NCBI RefSeq assembly: GCF_904063055.1
Contig: NZ_CAJFCN010000009.1
Span: forward strand, 172,057-236,056
Direction of reading: 5' to 3'
Length of the DNA: 64,000 nt
Source: Pseudomonas paracarnis
GTDB lineage: Bacteria > Pseudomonadota > Gammaproteobacteria > Pseudomonadales > Pseudomonadaceae
A program made the position numbers and the translations under genes. The notes below the pieces were generated by a model that did no database searches, had not been told where the DNA came from, and saw only the letters and a program-made list of their open reading frames with translations. This document shows, in pieces, positions 52,991 to 62,570 of this stretch. Position 1 is the first letter of the stretch; the number at the start of each line of letters is the position of its first letter.

Positions 52991-53398
52991 ATGTTTACAG
53001 ACGTTTCTGACAAAACAACGACGATCTCAACGGATATCTCCACAGTGATCCCACCTGCAGATGCACCACAAAGCCCCGCCGAGATGCGCCGCACCGCCCT
53101 GTACCTGACGCTGTCGCAGGTGCCCGAAGGCTGCGTGGTGAGTTACGGCGAGCTGGCCCACCTGGCGGGTCTGGGCCGTGCTGCCCGCTGGGTCGGGCGC
53201 ACCCTGAGCCAGTTGCCGCAAGACACGCGGTTGCCCTGGCATCGGGTGCTGGGTGCCGGTGGTCGGATAAGCCTGCCGGTGGGCAGTGCCTCGGGCGACG
53301 AACAACGTGCGCGTTTACGTAGCGAAGGCGTCACTATCCTGAACAATCGTGTTGATATTCAGCGTCATGGCTGGCGCCCGGTAGAGCACAGCGGTTAG
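52991..53398 (+). CDS. Alkyltransferase-like protein (ATL, MGMT homologue)
   Basis: A 135-residue protein of the O6-alkylguanine transferase fold, with 'GCVVSYGELAHLAGLGRAARWVGRTL' (cited in parts; DNA-binding helix) and the active-site region 'LPWHRVLGAGG'. In transferases the motif is PCHR. Here Trp replaces Cys, the hallmark of ATL proteins, which bind alkylated bases and hand them to nucleotide excision repair without repairing them. ATG 52991 is tentative; an ATG at 53084 would also give a full domain. Confidence 0.88.
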   Translation: MFTDVSDKTTTISTDISTVIPPADAPQSPAEMRRTALYLTLSQVPEGCVVSYGELAHLAGLGRAARWVGRTLSQLPQDTRLPWHRVLGAGGRISLPVGSASGDEQRARLRSEGVTILNNRVDIQRHGWRPVEHSG

Positions 53399-53441
53399 AG
53401 TGCGCGCTTTGTTTCCGCAAATCTGAGGCAGACTCCAGCCC

Positions 53442-54974
53442 ATGCCCCGTAAAACCTGGCGCGCCGCGCTCGCCGCCTATGCCAGCCCTTCGACGTTAGT
53501 GCTGTTGTTGCTCGGTTTCGCCGCCGGCATGCCTTACATGTTGGTGTTTTCGACGCTTTCGGTGTGGCTGCGTGAAGCCGGTGTGGCTCGCGAGACCATT
53601 GGCTATGCGAGCCTGATCGGCCTGGCCTACGCCTTTAAATGGGTCTGGTCGCCGCTACTCGATCAATGGCGCTTGCCGTTGCTCGGTAAACTGGGGCGTC
53701 GTCGCTCCTGGCTGGTGCTGGCCCAATCGCTGGTGATCCTCGGATTGATCGGCATGGGTTTTTGTGACCCGCAAAAGCACCTGTCCTGGTTGATCGCCAT
53801 CGCGGTGATCGTCGCCTTCGCGTCGGCCACCCAAGATATCGCCGTGGATGCCTACCGCCTGGAAATCGCCGACGACAGCCGTCAGGCCGCCCTGGCGGCA
53901 AGCTACATGTCCGGCTATCGCATTGCCGCCCTGCTGGCCACGGCCGGCGCGCTGTTCTTTGCCGAAGGCTTTGGCTCCACCGGCTTCAACTATAAACACT
54001 CGGCCTGGACCGGCACCTATGTGCTGTTCGGCGTGTTGATGGTGCCGGCGTTGCTCACCACCTTCCTCATGCGTGAACCTGATGTGCCACTGCGCACCCA
54101 GTTGCAGGCCGGCCGCTACAGTTTCATGCACCAGTTGGTGTCGGTGTTTGTGCTGATCGTGCTGTTGGTCTCGGTGCCGGCGATGTTCACTCAGTTGTAC
54201 AACACCGACTTCGCCAGCGTGCTGTTCCAGGGCGTGAGTTTGTGGGAACTGCTGATGGAAGACCGCGCGTTCCTGCGCGCCATCCTCTATATCATCCTCA
54301 CTACCCTGTGCCTTTCAGCCATGGGCCGCCGGGGCCTGGCGCCCGTGCTCACGCCGGTCAACGACTTTATCCTGCGCTACCGTTGGCAGGCGCTGCTGCT
54401 GCTCGGGCTGATTGCCACCTATCGCATGTCCGACACGGTGATGGGCGTCATGGCCAACGTGTTCTATATCGACCAGGGTTTCACCAAGGACCAGATCGCC
54501 GGAGTGAGCAAGATCTTCGGCCTGATCATGACCCTGCTCGGCGCCGGCATGGGCGGCCTGTTGATCGTGCGGTTCGGCATATTGCCGATCCTGTTCATCG
54601 GCGGCGTGGCCTCGGCCGGTACCAACCTGCTGTTCGTGATGCTCGCCGACATGGGCCCCGACCTGCAGATGTTGATCGTGACCATCTCCCTGGACAACTT
54701 CAGTTCGGGCATGGCCACCTCGGCATTCGTGGCTTACCTGTCGAGCCTCACCAACCTCAAGTTCTCCGCCACCCAATATGCGCTGCTCAGTTCGATCATG
54801 CTGTTGCTGCCACGTTTGATCGGCGGCTATTCAGGAGTGATGGTGGAGAAGTTCGGTTACCACAACTTCTTTATGATCACCTGCCTGCTGGGCGTGCCGA
54901 CGCTGCTCCTGATTGCGTTGCATTGGTTCCAGGAGAACCGCCGCGCCCGGCTGAATCCCCCGCCGGAAGACTGA
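53442..54974 (+). CDS. ampG: AmpG muropeptide permease (MFS)
   Basis: A 510-residue major facilitator with about 14 membrane helices. 'GFAAGMPYMLVFSTLSVWLRE' (cited in part) near residue 23 and 'LIGLAYAFKWVWSPLLD' near 55 are typical of AmpG, which imports GlcNAc-anhydroMurNAc peptides for wall recycling and so supports inducible beta-lactamase. A REP pair follows its stop. Confidence 0.93.
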   Translation: MPRKTWRAALAAYASPSTLVLLLLGFAAGMPYMLVFSTLSVWLREAGVARETIGYASLIGLAYAFKWVWSPLLDQWRLPLLGKLGRRRSWLVLAQSLVILGLIGMGFCDPQKHLSWLIAIAVIVAFASATQDIAVDAYRLEIADDSRQAALAASYMSGYRIAALLATAGALFFAEGFGSTGFNYKHSAWTGTYVLFGVLMVPALLTTFLMREPDVPLRTQLQAGRYSFMHQLVSVFVLIVLLVSVPAMFTQLYNTDFASVLFQGVSLWELLMEDRAFLRAILYIILTTLCLSAMGRRGLAPVLTPVNDFILRYRWQALLLLGLIATYRMSDTVMGVMANVFYIDQGFTKDQIAGVSKIFGLIMTLLGAGMGGLLIVRFGILPILFIGGVASAGTNLLFVMLADMGPDLQMLIVTISLDNFSSGMATSAFVAYLSSLTNLKFSATQYALLSSIMLLLPRLIGGYSGVMVEKFGYHNFFMITCLLGVPTLLLIALHWFQENRRARLNPPPED

Positions 54975-54988
54975 CACGACTCAGTCAA

Positions 54989-55061
54989 TGTGGGAGCTGG
55001 CTTGCCTGCGATAGCGGTGGTGAACCCAGCGCCGCTATCGCAGGCAAGCCAGCTCCCACAC
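54989..55061. repeat. REP pair
   Basis: Inverted GTGGGAGCTGGCTTGCC cores with TATCGC inner extensions and a 20-nt loop, between ampG and proS. Confidence 0.9.
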
Positions 55062-55171
55062 AAGCGACCGTTACGACAGATACGCCCCGCCACCTCACGC
55101 CTGTACTCCGGCGACAAGCGCCCGTACAATCCCAAGTCATTTCAAGTCCAAGCAACCGACAACGGCCTACC

Positions 55172-56887
55172 ATGCGTACCAGTCAATATTTGCTCGCCAC
55201 ACAGAAAGAAACGCCTTCCGACGCGGTTGTAATCAGCCATCAGTTGATGCTGCGCGCCGGTATGATCCGCAAACTGGCCTCGGGCCTGTACACCTGGTTG
55301 CCCATGGGCTTGAAGGTGATGCGCAAGGTCGAAGCCATCGTTCGTGAAGAAATGAACGCTGCCGGCTCTCTGGAAGTGTTGATGCCGAGCACCCAACCGG
55401 CTGAGTTGTGGCAGGAATCCGGGCGCTGGGAAGAGTACGGCCCTGAGTTGCTGCGCTTCAAAGACCGTCATGGCCGCGATTTCTGCGCCGGCCCGACCCA
55501 CGAAGAAGTCATCACCGACCTGATGCGCAACGAGCTGAGCAGCTATAAGCAGTTGCCGCTCAACCTGTATCAGATCCAGACCAAGTTCCGTGATGAGATC
55601 CGCCCACGCTTCGGCTTGATGCGTGGCCGCGAGTTCATCATGAAGGACGCCTATTCGTTCCACGCCGACCAGGCTTCCCTGCAAGCGACCTACGACCGCA
55701 TGCACCAGGCCTACTGCAACGTGTTCACGCGCCTGGGCCTGAAGTTCCGCCCGGTTGAAGCGGACAACGGCTCCATCGGCGGTGCCGGCTCCCACGAATT
55801 CCACGTGCTGGCCGAGTCTGGCGAAGACGATATCGTGTTCAGCAACGGTTCCGACTACGCGGCGAACATCGAGAAGGCCGAAGCCATACCACGTGAAACC
55901 TCGCGCCCTGCTCCCACCGAGGAGCTGCGCCTGGTCGACACGCCAGACACCAAGACCATCGCGGCCCTGGTGGAGAAATTCAATCTGCCGATTGAAAAGA
56001 CCATCAAGACCCTGATCGTGCGCGCCGAAGAAGAAGGCAAGCTGATCGCCCTGGTGATCCGTGGTGACCACGAGCTCAACGAAATCAAGGCCGCTAACCA
56101 GCCTGGCGTAGCCAGCCCGCTGGTCATGGCCACCGATGCCGAACTGCGCGACGCCATTGGCGCCGGTGCCGGTTCCCTCGGCCCGCTGAACCTGCCACTG
56201 CCGATCATCATCGACCGTTCGGTGGAGCTGATGAGCGATTTCGGTATCGGTGCCAACATCGACGACAAGCACTACTTCGGCGTGAACTGGGAGCGTGACC
56301 TGCCGGTTCCGACCGTGGCCGACCTGCGCAATGTCGTGGCCGGCGACCCGAGTCCGGATGGCAAGGGCACCCTGGAGATCAAGCGCGGCATCGAAGTCGG
56401 GCACATCTTCCAGCTGGGCAACAAGTACAGCAAGGCGATGAAGTGCGAAGTGCTTGGCGAAAACGGCAAGCCGATCACCCTGGACATGGGCTGCTACGGC
56501 ATTGGCGTGTCCCGCGTGGTTGCCGCTGCCATCGAGCAGAACAACGACGAGAAAGGCATCATCTGGAGTGACGCCCTGGCGCCGTTCCAGGTGGCCCTGG
56601 TGCCATTGCGCTATGAAACCGAGCAAGTACGCGAAGCCACCGACAAGCTGTACGCGCAACTCACCGCTGCCGGTTTTGAAGTGCTGCTCGATGATCGGGA
56701 CAAGAAAACCAGCCCGGGCATCAAGTTCGCCGACATGGAACTGATTGGCATCCCGCACCGGATCGTGGTCAGTGACCGCGGCCTGGCGGATGGCAATCTG
56801 GAATACAAGAGCCGGACCGAAGCCGAAGCCCAACCGTTGCCGGTGGCTGAGGTGCTGTCTTTCCTCCAGGCGCGTATTCGTCGCTGA
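55172..56887 (+). CDS. proS: Prolyl-tRNA synthetase
   Basis: A 571-residue class II aminoacyl-tRNA synthetase charging tRNA-Pro. Motif 2 ('IQTKFRDEIRPRFGLMRGREF', cited in part) lies near residue 136, the YbaK-like editing insertion spans about 225-400 ('IALVIRGDHELNEIKAANQ' region), motif 3 'GIGVSRVVAAAIEQNND' near 445, and the anticodon-binding domain ends the protein. ATG 55172 gives the usual N-terminus 'RTSQYLLATQKETPSDAV' (cited in part); the longer frame upstream is spurious. Confidence 0.97.
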   Translation: MRTSQYLLATQKETPSDAVVISHQLMLRAGMIRKLASGLYTWLPMGLKVMRKVEAIVREEMNAAGSLEVLMPSTQPAELWQESGRWEEYGPELLRFKDRHGRDFCAGPTHEEVITDLMRNELSSYKQLPLNLYQIQTKFRDEIRPRFGLMRGREFIMKDAYSFHADQASLQATYDRMHQAYCNVFTRLGLKFRPVEADNGSIGGAGSHEFHVLAESGEDDIVFSNGSDYAANIEKAEAIPRETSRPAPTEELRLVDTPDTKTIAALVEKFNLPIEKTIKTLIVRAEEEGKLIALVIRGDHELNEIKAANQPGVASPLVMATDAELRDAIGAGAGSLGPLNLPLPIIIDRSVELMSDFGIGANIDDKHYFGVNWERDLPVPTVADLRNVVAGDPSPDGKGTLEIKRGIEVGHIFQLGNKYSKAMKCEVLGENGKPITLDMGCYGIGVSRVVAAAIEQNNDEKGIIWSDALAPFQVALVPLRYETEQVREATDKLYAQLTAAGFEVLLDDRDKKTSPGIKFADMELIGIPHRIVVSDRGLADGNLEYKSRTEAEAQPLPVAEVLSFLQARIRR

Positions 56888-56907
56888 AAACCAGATCAAG
56901 AGAAGTC

Positions 56908-57861
56908 ATGTTCAAGCGAAACACCAGAGCCCTGGGGGGCGCCGCCTTGTGCGGCGCCCTGCTGGTCAGCGGCTGCGCCAATCAGATGTCGCAACGCAGT
57001 GAACACGAGGAGCGGGTCGAGCGTAAGTTGCTCGACCACAGCCTGCAGATCGATGTAGGCGAGCCTAAAGTGCTGGAGCTGCCGCAACGCCGGGTTCGCA
57101 TTCATGAGCAGAAGACCTTCGAGGTCACCGAATTCGAAGTCACCCGTCGTTACGACCGCTACACGCCCTACCAGCCCTGGCGCAAACTCTATGAGATGCC
57201 CCTGGGTGCCGTGGCGCTGGTAGCGGGCGTGGGTGCCAACGTGGCGAATATCTTCGCCCTCGGCAACCTGCCCACGAGTGTGACCCATGACTGGTTGAGC
57301 TATGGCGTGGACGGCATCAACCCGTTCATGAACGTGCAATCCCACGGCCGTGCGCAACAGAACCTGGCGGCCATCGATGAAGTCCAGCGTGACAAGCGCC
57401 TGGAGTATTCGAGCCTGCCCTGGAGCGAGCGCCCGGTGCAAGTCACCGCCGGCAAGCAGACCCACGAGCTGACCACCGACCGTAACGGCATACTGCGCCT
57501 GAACCTGTTGGACAGCCCCTTTGCCGAGCAGGACCTGAACCGCATCACCACGCTGAAAATCACTGTGGCGGATGGCCAGGACGACGTGCACACCGACTCG
57601 ACCCTGGCGGTCAGCAACACGCTACGCAGCAAGCTGCTCGAAGCCCATGCCCTGATCTATGACGACCTGGAAGATGACGAAGTGAACCAGTGGGTACACC
57701 GGGTCAAACGCCTGTCGGAGCTGGGCCTGGAAGAAGAAGCCAGCGAGCTGGAACAAAGCCTGATCGAACTGACGCGCAACGACCCGGAGCTGCAGCAGGA
57801 GTTTGTGCAGGCACTGACCAAGGATGCGGGGCGGTTAGTCGCCGATCCTGGCGCACGTTGA
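56908..57861 (+). CDS. Conserved lipoprotein of unknown function downstream of proS
   Basis: A 317-residue protein with a signal sequence ending in lipobox 'LLVSGC' (Cys at residue 23). The mature part is polar, with a hydrophobic stretch 'GAVALVAGVGANVANIFALG' (cited in part) near residue 100 and a long acidic C-terminal helix rich in Glu. It starts 21 nt after proS, so cotranscription is likely. No known domain is recognised; this position is occupied by a similar gene in other Pseudomonas (PA0957). Confidence 0.75.
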   Translation: MFKRNTRALGGAALCGALLVSGCANQMSQRSEHEERVERKLLDHSLQIDVGEPKVLELPQRRVRIHEQKTFEVTEFEVTRRYDRYTPYQPWRKLYEMPLGAVALVAGVGANVANIFALGNLPTSVTHDWLSYGVDGINPFMNVQSHGRAQQNLAAIDEVQRDKRLEYSSLPWSERPVQVTAGKQTHELTTDRNGILRLNLLDSPFAEQDLNRITTLKITVADGQDDVHTDSTLAVSNTLRSKLLEAHALIYDDLEDDEVNQWVHRVKRLSELGLEEEASELEQSLIELTRNDPELQQEFVQALTKDAGRLVADPGAR

Positions 57862-57887
57862 TCGTGCAATACCTGTGAAGATCAAAC

Positions 57888-57978
57888 TGTGGGAGCTGGC
57901 TTGCCTGCGATAGCGGTGTATCAGTTAAAGCATTCTTGACTGACACACGGCTATCGCAAGCAAGCCAGCTCCCACATT
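57888..57978. repeat. REP pair
   Basis: Inverted REP cores (right core with GCAAGCAAGCC) with a 45-nt spacer between two convergent genes, the proS-linked lipoprotein and dinB. Confidence 0.9.
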
Positions 57979-57990
57979 TGTTTCGGGTTT

Positions 57991-59049
57991 TTACCAGGAA
58001 AACTCGAGCTGTTCGTTGCCGCCGCTCAGGTCTAGCAACCGTACGCCTATCCCCAGCAACCGCACCGGCTTGCCCCCGCGATTGAACGCCTGGGTCATCA
58101 ACTGTTCATAACTCTCCAGATCCCGTCCTGCCCCGGCCTGCTCCAGCGTCGTCTGGGTAAAGTCATGAAACTTCACTTTCACGAACGGCTTGCCCGCCCG
58201 GTAGCTGCTGTCGATACGCGCCATACGCCCGGCCAGGGTCTCCATCAGCTCCGGCAGTTTCGCCAGGCAACTTGAAAGATCCGGCAAGTCCACATCGTAG
58301 GTGTTTTCCACGCTAATCGATTGCCGACGGCTGTCGTTTTGCACCACACGGTCATCAATTCCACGGGCCAGGCTCCAGAGGCGCTCGCCAAAACTGCCGA
58401 ATTCGCGCACCAGCGCCAGTTTGTTCCAGTCGCGCAATTGCAGGCAGTCTTCGATGCCCAGGCGCGCCAGCTTGTCAGCGGTGACCTTGCCCACGCCATG
58501 CAGTTTGCTGACACGCAACTGCGAGACAAAGTCCTCAACCTGATCCGGCGTGATCACAAACAGGCCGTTGGGCTTTTTCCAGTCGCTGGCGATCTTGGCC
58601 AAAAACTTATTGGGCGCCACGCCGGCAGACACAGTGATATGCAACTGGTTAGAGACCCGGCGCCGAATGTCCTGGGCAATACGCGTGGCGCTGCCGCCAA
58701 AATGCGGGCTGTCAGACACGTCGAGGTAGGCCTCATCCAGCGACAACGGCTCGATCAAGTCGGTGTAGTCACGGAAGATCAGTTGGATTTCTTTCGACGC
58801 TTCTTTATAGGCATCCATGCGCGGCTTAACAATGGTCAAGTCCGGGCAGAGCTTCAAGGCGTGACGTGACGACATCGCCGAACGCACCCCATACGCCCGC
58901 GCCTCGTAGTTGCAGGTGGCTATCACCCCACGCCGATCTGCCGAGCCACCGACGGCCAAGGGCTTTTGCGCCAGGCTCGGGTCGTCGCGCATCTCGATGG
59001 CGGCGTAGAAGCAATCACAGTCGACGTGGATGATTTTGCGCTGCGTCAT
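57991..59049 (-). CDS. dinB: DNA polymerase IV (Y family)
   Basis: A 352-residue error-prone translesion polymerase. 'IHVDCDCFYAAIEMRDDPSL' (cited in part) carries the first catalytic Asp at residue 9, 'PLSLDEAYLDVS' near residue 101 holds the other acids, and helix-hairpin-helix and little-finger regions follow. The C-terminus 'NEQLEFSW' is a probable beta-clamp binding motif. A LexA box was not clearly seen in the 278-bp upstream gap. Confidence 0.95.
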   Translation of the reverse strand: MTQRKIIHVDCDCFYAAIEMRDDPSLAQKPLAVGGSADRRGVIATCNYEARAYGVRSAMSSRHALKLCPDLTIVKPRMDAYKEASKEIQLIFRDYTDLIEPLSLDEAYLDVSDSPHFGGSATRIAQDIRRRVSNQLHITVSAGVAPNKFLAKIASDWKKPNGLFVITPDQVEDFVSQLRVSKLHGVGKVTADKLARLGIEDCLQLRDWNKLALVREFGSFGERLWSLARGIDDRVVQNDSRRQSISVENTYDVDLPDLSSCLAKLPELMETLAGRMARIDSSYRAGKPFVKVKFHDFTQTTLEQAGAGRDLESYEQLMTQAFNRGGKPVRLLGIGVRLLDLSGGNEQLEFSW

Positions 59050-59286
59050 ATAAACGGAGTGTTAACCAACGGGTGGCCAGTATCGCACTCACCCCTGTAT
59101 ATAGCACCAGTAGTTTGAATCTTCCGCCTGAGCGGTAGGAAATTTCGCAGATGAATATATTTTCTTAATCGAATCTAGCATCCCAATAGAGCTGAAAGCC
59201 TTGCCCTGCCTGGCTCCAAGCCCTCGTGAAGCTCCTCATCAAGCGCTAACCGATTGAAGCACAAGCGCTTTTCTTCAGTTTACGGG

Positions 59287-59314
59287 TTGACACACTCGCG
59301 TTCCTCTGTAGAAT
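59287..59314 (+). promoter_or_regulatory. Sigma-70 promoter of the first tRNA-fMet gene
   Basis: TTGACA (59287-59292), 16 nt, TAGAAT (59309-59314), ending 13 nt before the mature tRNA. Confidence 0.85.
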
Positions 59315-59327
59315 GCCGACACACAGA

Positions 59328-59404
<77 letters not shown>

Positions 59405-59410
59405 AACATC

Positions 59411-59442
59411 AAAAAAGGCTACTCGAAAGAGTGGCCTTTTTT
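59411..59442 (+). terminator. Terminator of the first tRNA-fMet
   Basis: AAAAAAGGCTACTC / GAGTGGCCTTTTTT hairpin with a GAAA tetraloop just after the tRNA. Confidence 0.85.
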
Positions 59443-59530
59443 GTGCGCGTCTGTTTTTCCTAGCACGACGCGCCCAACACCTTGATTTCTGAATAATTAG
59501 CGCTTATTTCAGCGATCGGCTCATTAACGG

Positions 59531-59558
59531 TTGACACCCCGCCATTGGGCTGTAGAAT
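59531..59558 (+). promoter_or_regulatory. Sigma-70 promoter of the second tRNA-fMet gene
   Basis: TTGACA (59531-59536), 16 nt, TAGAAT (59553-59558), the same spacing as in the first copy although the spacer sequence differs. Confidence 0.85.
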
Positions 59559-59570
59559 GCCGCCCACAGA

Positions 59571-59647
<77 letters not shown>

Positions 59648-59653
59648 AACATC

Positions 59654-59685
59654 AAAAAAGGCTACTCGAAAGAGTGGCCTTTTTT
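59654..59685 (+). terminator. Terminator of the second tRNA-fMet
   Basis: The same GAAA-loop hairpin and T-run as after the first copy. Confidence 0.85.
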
Positions 59686-59927
59686 GTATCTGGCGAAAAA
59701 GTTCTTCTGAAACAATGGCATGGCATCTTTCATGAAACCGTAGACGGTTTGCAGAGTCCATCTCATTGCACGCTATGCTCACTGCTCAAGCGCTCCCCCT
59801 CTACGACCAATGGCCGCAGTCGCCGCGCCCGGTGATCCGCGTTAATATTTGTAATTATTTTGTCCATAGGGATTGGTAACTTGGCTGGATACCTCCATCC
59901 TGTCGCGCACAATCCACGAGGTGATTG

Positions 59928-62570
59928 ATGCGCGCCAACTCGTCTGAACCACAAGACACCGTTACAGCAGAACAACCGATCACTCCCACCCGTTTGCGGT
60001 GGCTGGACCTGTTGAGCAAGTATCGCCAGCCCATCGGCCTAGCCGTGACGCTCCTGCTGTTTGCAATCGCCCTGATCGCCTGCCGGCACCTGCTGCTGGA
60101 GCTGGACCTCTACGCCCTGCACGATTCGATCCTGGAAGTGCCCAAGCCTGCCCTATTGGGGGCCTTTGCGGCGGCGGTCGCCGGCTTCGTGATCCTGCTC
60201 GGCTATGAGTTCTCCGGCGCGCGGTATGCCGGCGTGCAATTGCCCGCCAAAACCTTGGCCCTGGGTGGTTTCACCGCCTTTGCTATCGGCAACGCCATTG
60301 GTTTGTCGATGCTCTCGGGTGGTTCGGTGCGTTACCGTTTATATGCACGCCATGGCATCGGCGCCTCGGAAGTGGCGCACATGACCGTATTCGCCAGCCT
60401 GGCCCTGGGCTGTGCCCTGCCGCCGCTGGCCGCGCTGGCCACGTTGAGCAACTTGCCGGCCGCCTCGACTTACCTGCATTTATCGCAAAGCCTGCTCGGC
60501 GGCATTGCCGGCGCCGTGCTGCTGTTGTCGGCCCTGCTGTGCATCGGCATCTATCGCCGCCGCCTGCCGGAACAGCCCTACCCCGACAACCTGCTGGTCA
60601 AGGCCGGGCGCCGTACCCTGCGCCTGCCTGGCCGACGCCTGACTTTCCTGCAACTGATCATCACCGCACTGGACGTCGCCGCAGCCGCCACCGTGCTGTA
60701 TCTGCTGTTGCCGGAAGCTCCGCCCTTCGGCCCGTTCCTGTTGGTGTACCTGCTGGCCCTGGCCGCCGGTGTGCTCAGCCATGTGCCGGGCGGCGTGGGG
60801 GTATTCGAAGCGATCCTGCTGGCGGCCTTTGCCGACAAACTCGGTGCCGCGCCCCTGGCTGCTGCCTTGCTGCTGTACCGCATGATCTACGTGGTGCTGC
60901 CGCTGCTGATCGCCTGCGTATTCCTGCTGGTCAACGAGGCCCAGCGCCTGTTCCAGACCCAGCAAAGTCTGCGGGTAGCGTCGGGGCTGGCAGCGCCAGT
61001 ATTGGCCGTCCTGGTTTTTTTGTCCGGCGTGGTCCTGCTGTTTTCCGGCGCCACGCCAGAGATCGACTCACGCCTGGAAAACATCGGCTTCCTGATTCCC
61101 CATCGTCTGATTGACGCGTCGCACTTCGGTGCCAGCCTGATCGGTGTGTTGTGCCTGTTGCTCGCCCAGGGCCTGCGCCGGCGGTTGTCGGCCGCCTGGA
61201 TGCTGACCATGGTGTTGCTGCTGGTTGGCGCCCTGCTTTCGCTGCTTAAAGGCTTCGACTGGGAAGAAGCCAGCCTGATGACCATGACCGCAGTGCTGCT
61301 GGCCATCTTCCGGCGCTCGTTCTACCGCGCCAGTCGCCTGACCGAGTTGCCGTTTTCGCCGCTGTACCTGGTGGCCAGTGTCTGTGTGCTCGGCGCTTCG
61401 ATCTGGCTGTTGCTGTTTGCCTACCAGGACGTGCCCTACAGCCACCAACTCTGGTGGCAGTTCACCCTCGACGCCAACGCCCCACGTGGTTTGCGTTCGC
61501 TGCTCGGCGCCGCCGTGTTGCTGGTGATCGTGTCGCTGACCTGGCTGCTGCGCACGGCACGCCCGGTCATCCACCTGCCGACCCCGGAAGAACTGGAGCG
61601 CGCCAGCAAGATCCTGATGGCCTCGTCCCAACCCGACGGCGGCCTGGCGCTCACCGGCGACAAGGCGCTGCTGTTTCACCCTAACGATGAAGCCTTCCTG
61701 ATGTATGCCCGTCGCGGGCGTAGCCTGGTGGCCTTGTACGACCCGATCGGCCCGACCCAACCGCGCGCCGAGATGATCTGGCAGTTCCGCGACCTGTGCG
61801 ACATCCACCACGCCCGTCCGGTGTTCTATCAGGTACGCGCCGAGAACCTGCCGTATTACATGGACATCGGCCTCACCGCGATCAAACTGGGTGAAGAAGC
61901 CCGCGTCGACCTGAAACGCTTTGACCTGGAAGCCAAGGGCAAAGAAATGAAGGATTTGCGCTACACCTGGAACCGTGGCACCCGGGACGGCCTGTCCCTG
62001 GAAATCTGCGAACCGGGCAAGGCGCCGATGGATGAATTAAAAGTCATCTCCGACGCCTGGCTTACAGGTAAGAATGTGCGGGAAAAAGGCTTCTCCCTGG
62101 GCCGTTTCAGCGATGACTACCTCAAGCACTTTCGTATCGCGATCATTCGCTTCGAAGGGCGCCCGGTGGCCTTCGCCAATCTGCTCGAAACCTATAATCA
62201 TGACCTGGCCAGCCTCGACCTGATGCGTGCCCACCCGGACGCGCCCAAGTTGACCATGGAGTTCATGATGGTGGGCCTGATTCAACACTATAAGAGCCAC
62301 GACTACGCGCGCTTCAGCCTCGGCATGGTGCCGTTGTCGGGCTTGCAACCGCGCCGTGGCGCACCGCTGACCCAGCGCCTGGGCTCGATGGTGTTCCGCC
62401 GTGGCGAGCAACTGTATAACTTCCAAGGTTTGCGCCGCTTCAAAGACAAGTTCCAGCCCGACTGGGAACCCCGTTACATGGCCGTGCCCGCAGGACTGGA
62501 TCCGCTGGTGGCATTGGCCGATACCGCCGCCCTGATTGCGGGCGGCTTGACTGGATTGGTGAAACGCTGA
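59928..62570 (+). CDS. mprF: MprF: aminoacyl-phosphatidylglycerol synthase/flippase
   Basis: An 880-residue bifunctional membrane enzyme. About 14 helices form the N-terminal flippase half (residues 35-545, including 'GNAIGLSMLSGGSVRYRLYA', cited in part). The cytosolic C-terminal DUF2156 domain transfers an amino acid from tRNA to phosphatidylglycerol ('ALTGDKALLFHPNDEAFLMYA' and 'KLTMEFMMVGLIQHYK', cited in parts). P. aeruginosa MprF makes alanyl-PG, which reduces net surface charge and lowers sensitivity to cationic compounds. ATG 59928 follows GAGG by 7 nt. The next gene, the hydrolase of the same lipid, overlaps its stop. Confidence 0.93.
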   Translation: MRANSSEPQDTVTAEQPITPTRLRWLDLLSKYRQPIGLAVTLLLFAIALIACRHLLLELDLYALHDSILEVPKPALLGAFAAAVAGFVILLGYEFSGARYAGVQLPAKTLALGGFTAFAIGNAIGLSMLSGGSVRYRLYARHGIGASEVAHMTVFASLALGCALPPLAALATLSNLPAASTYLHLSQSLLGGIAGAVLLLSALLCIGIYRRRLPEQPYPDNLLVKAGRRTLRLPGRRLTFLQLIITALDVAAAATVLYLLLPEAPPFGPFLLVYLLALAAGVLSHVPGGVGVFEAILLAAFADKLGAAPLAAALLLYRMIYVVLPLLIACVFLLVNEAQRLFQTQQSLRVASGLAAPVLAVLVFLSGVVLLFSGATPEIDSRLENIGFLIPHRLIDASHFGASLIGVLCLLLAQGLRRRLSAAWMLTMVLLLVGALLSLLKGFDWEEASLMTMTAVLLAIFRRSFYRASRLTELPFSPLYLVASVCVLGASIWLLLFAYQDVPYSHQLWWQFTLDANAPRGLRSLLGAAVLLVIVSLTWLLRTARPVIHLPTPEELERASKILMASSQPDGGLALTGDKALLFHPNDEAFLMYARRGRSLVALYDPIGPTQPRAEMIWQFRDLCDIHHARPVFYQVRAENLPYYMDIGLTAIKLGEEARVDLKRFDLEAKGKEMKDLRYTWNRGTRDGLSLEICEPGKAPMDELKVISDAWLTGKNVREKGFSLGRFSDDYLKHFRIAIIRFEGRPVAFANLLETYNHDLASLDLMRAHPDAPKLTMEFMMVGLIQHYKSHDYARFSLGMVPLSGLQPRRGAPLTQRLGSMVFRRGEQLYNFQGLRRFKDKFQPDWEPRYMAVPAGLDPLVALADTAALIAGGLTGLVKR

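Noticed and set aside
54242..55171. Frame joined upstream of proS (881 residues)
   Set aside because: It runs through ampG in another frame and through a REP pair; the prolyl-tRNA synthetase has its normal N-terminus at 55172.
59050..59286. Possible small RNA gene between dinB and the first tRNA
   Set aside because: No promoter plus terminator pair could be seen in this gap, so nothing supports a transcript.
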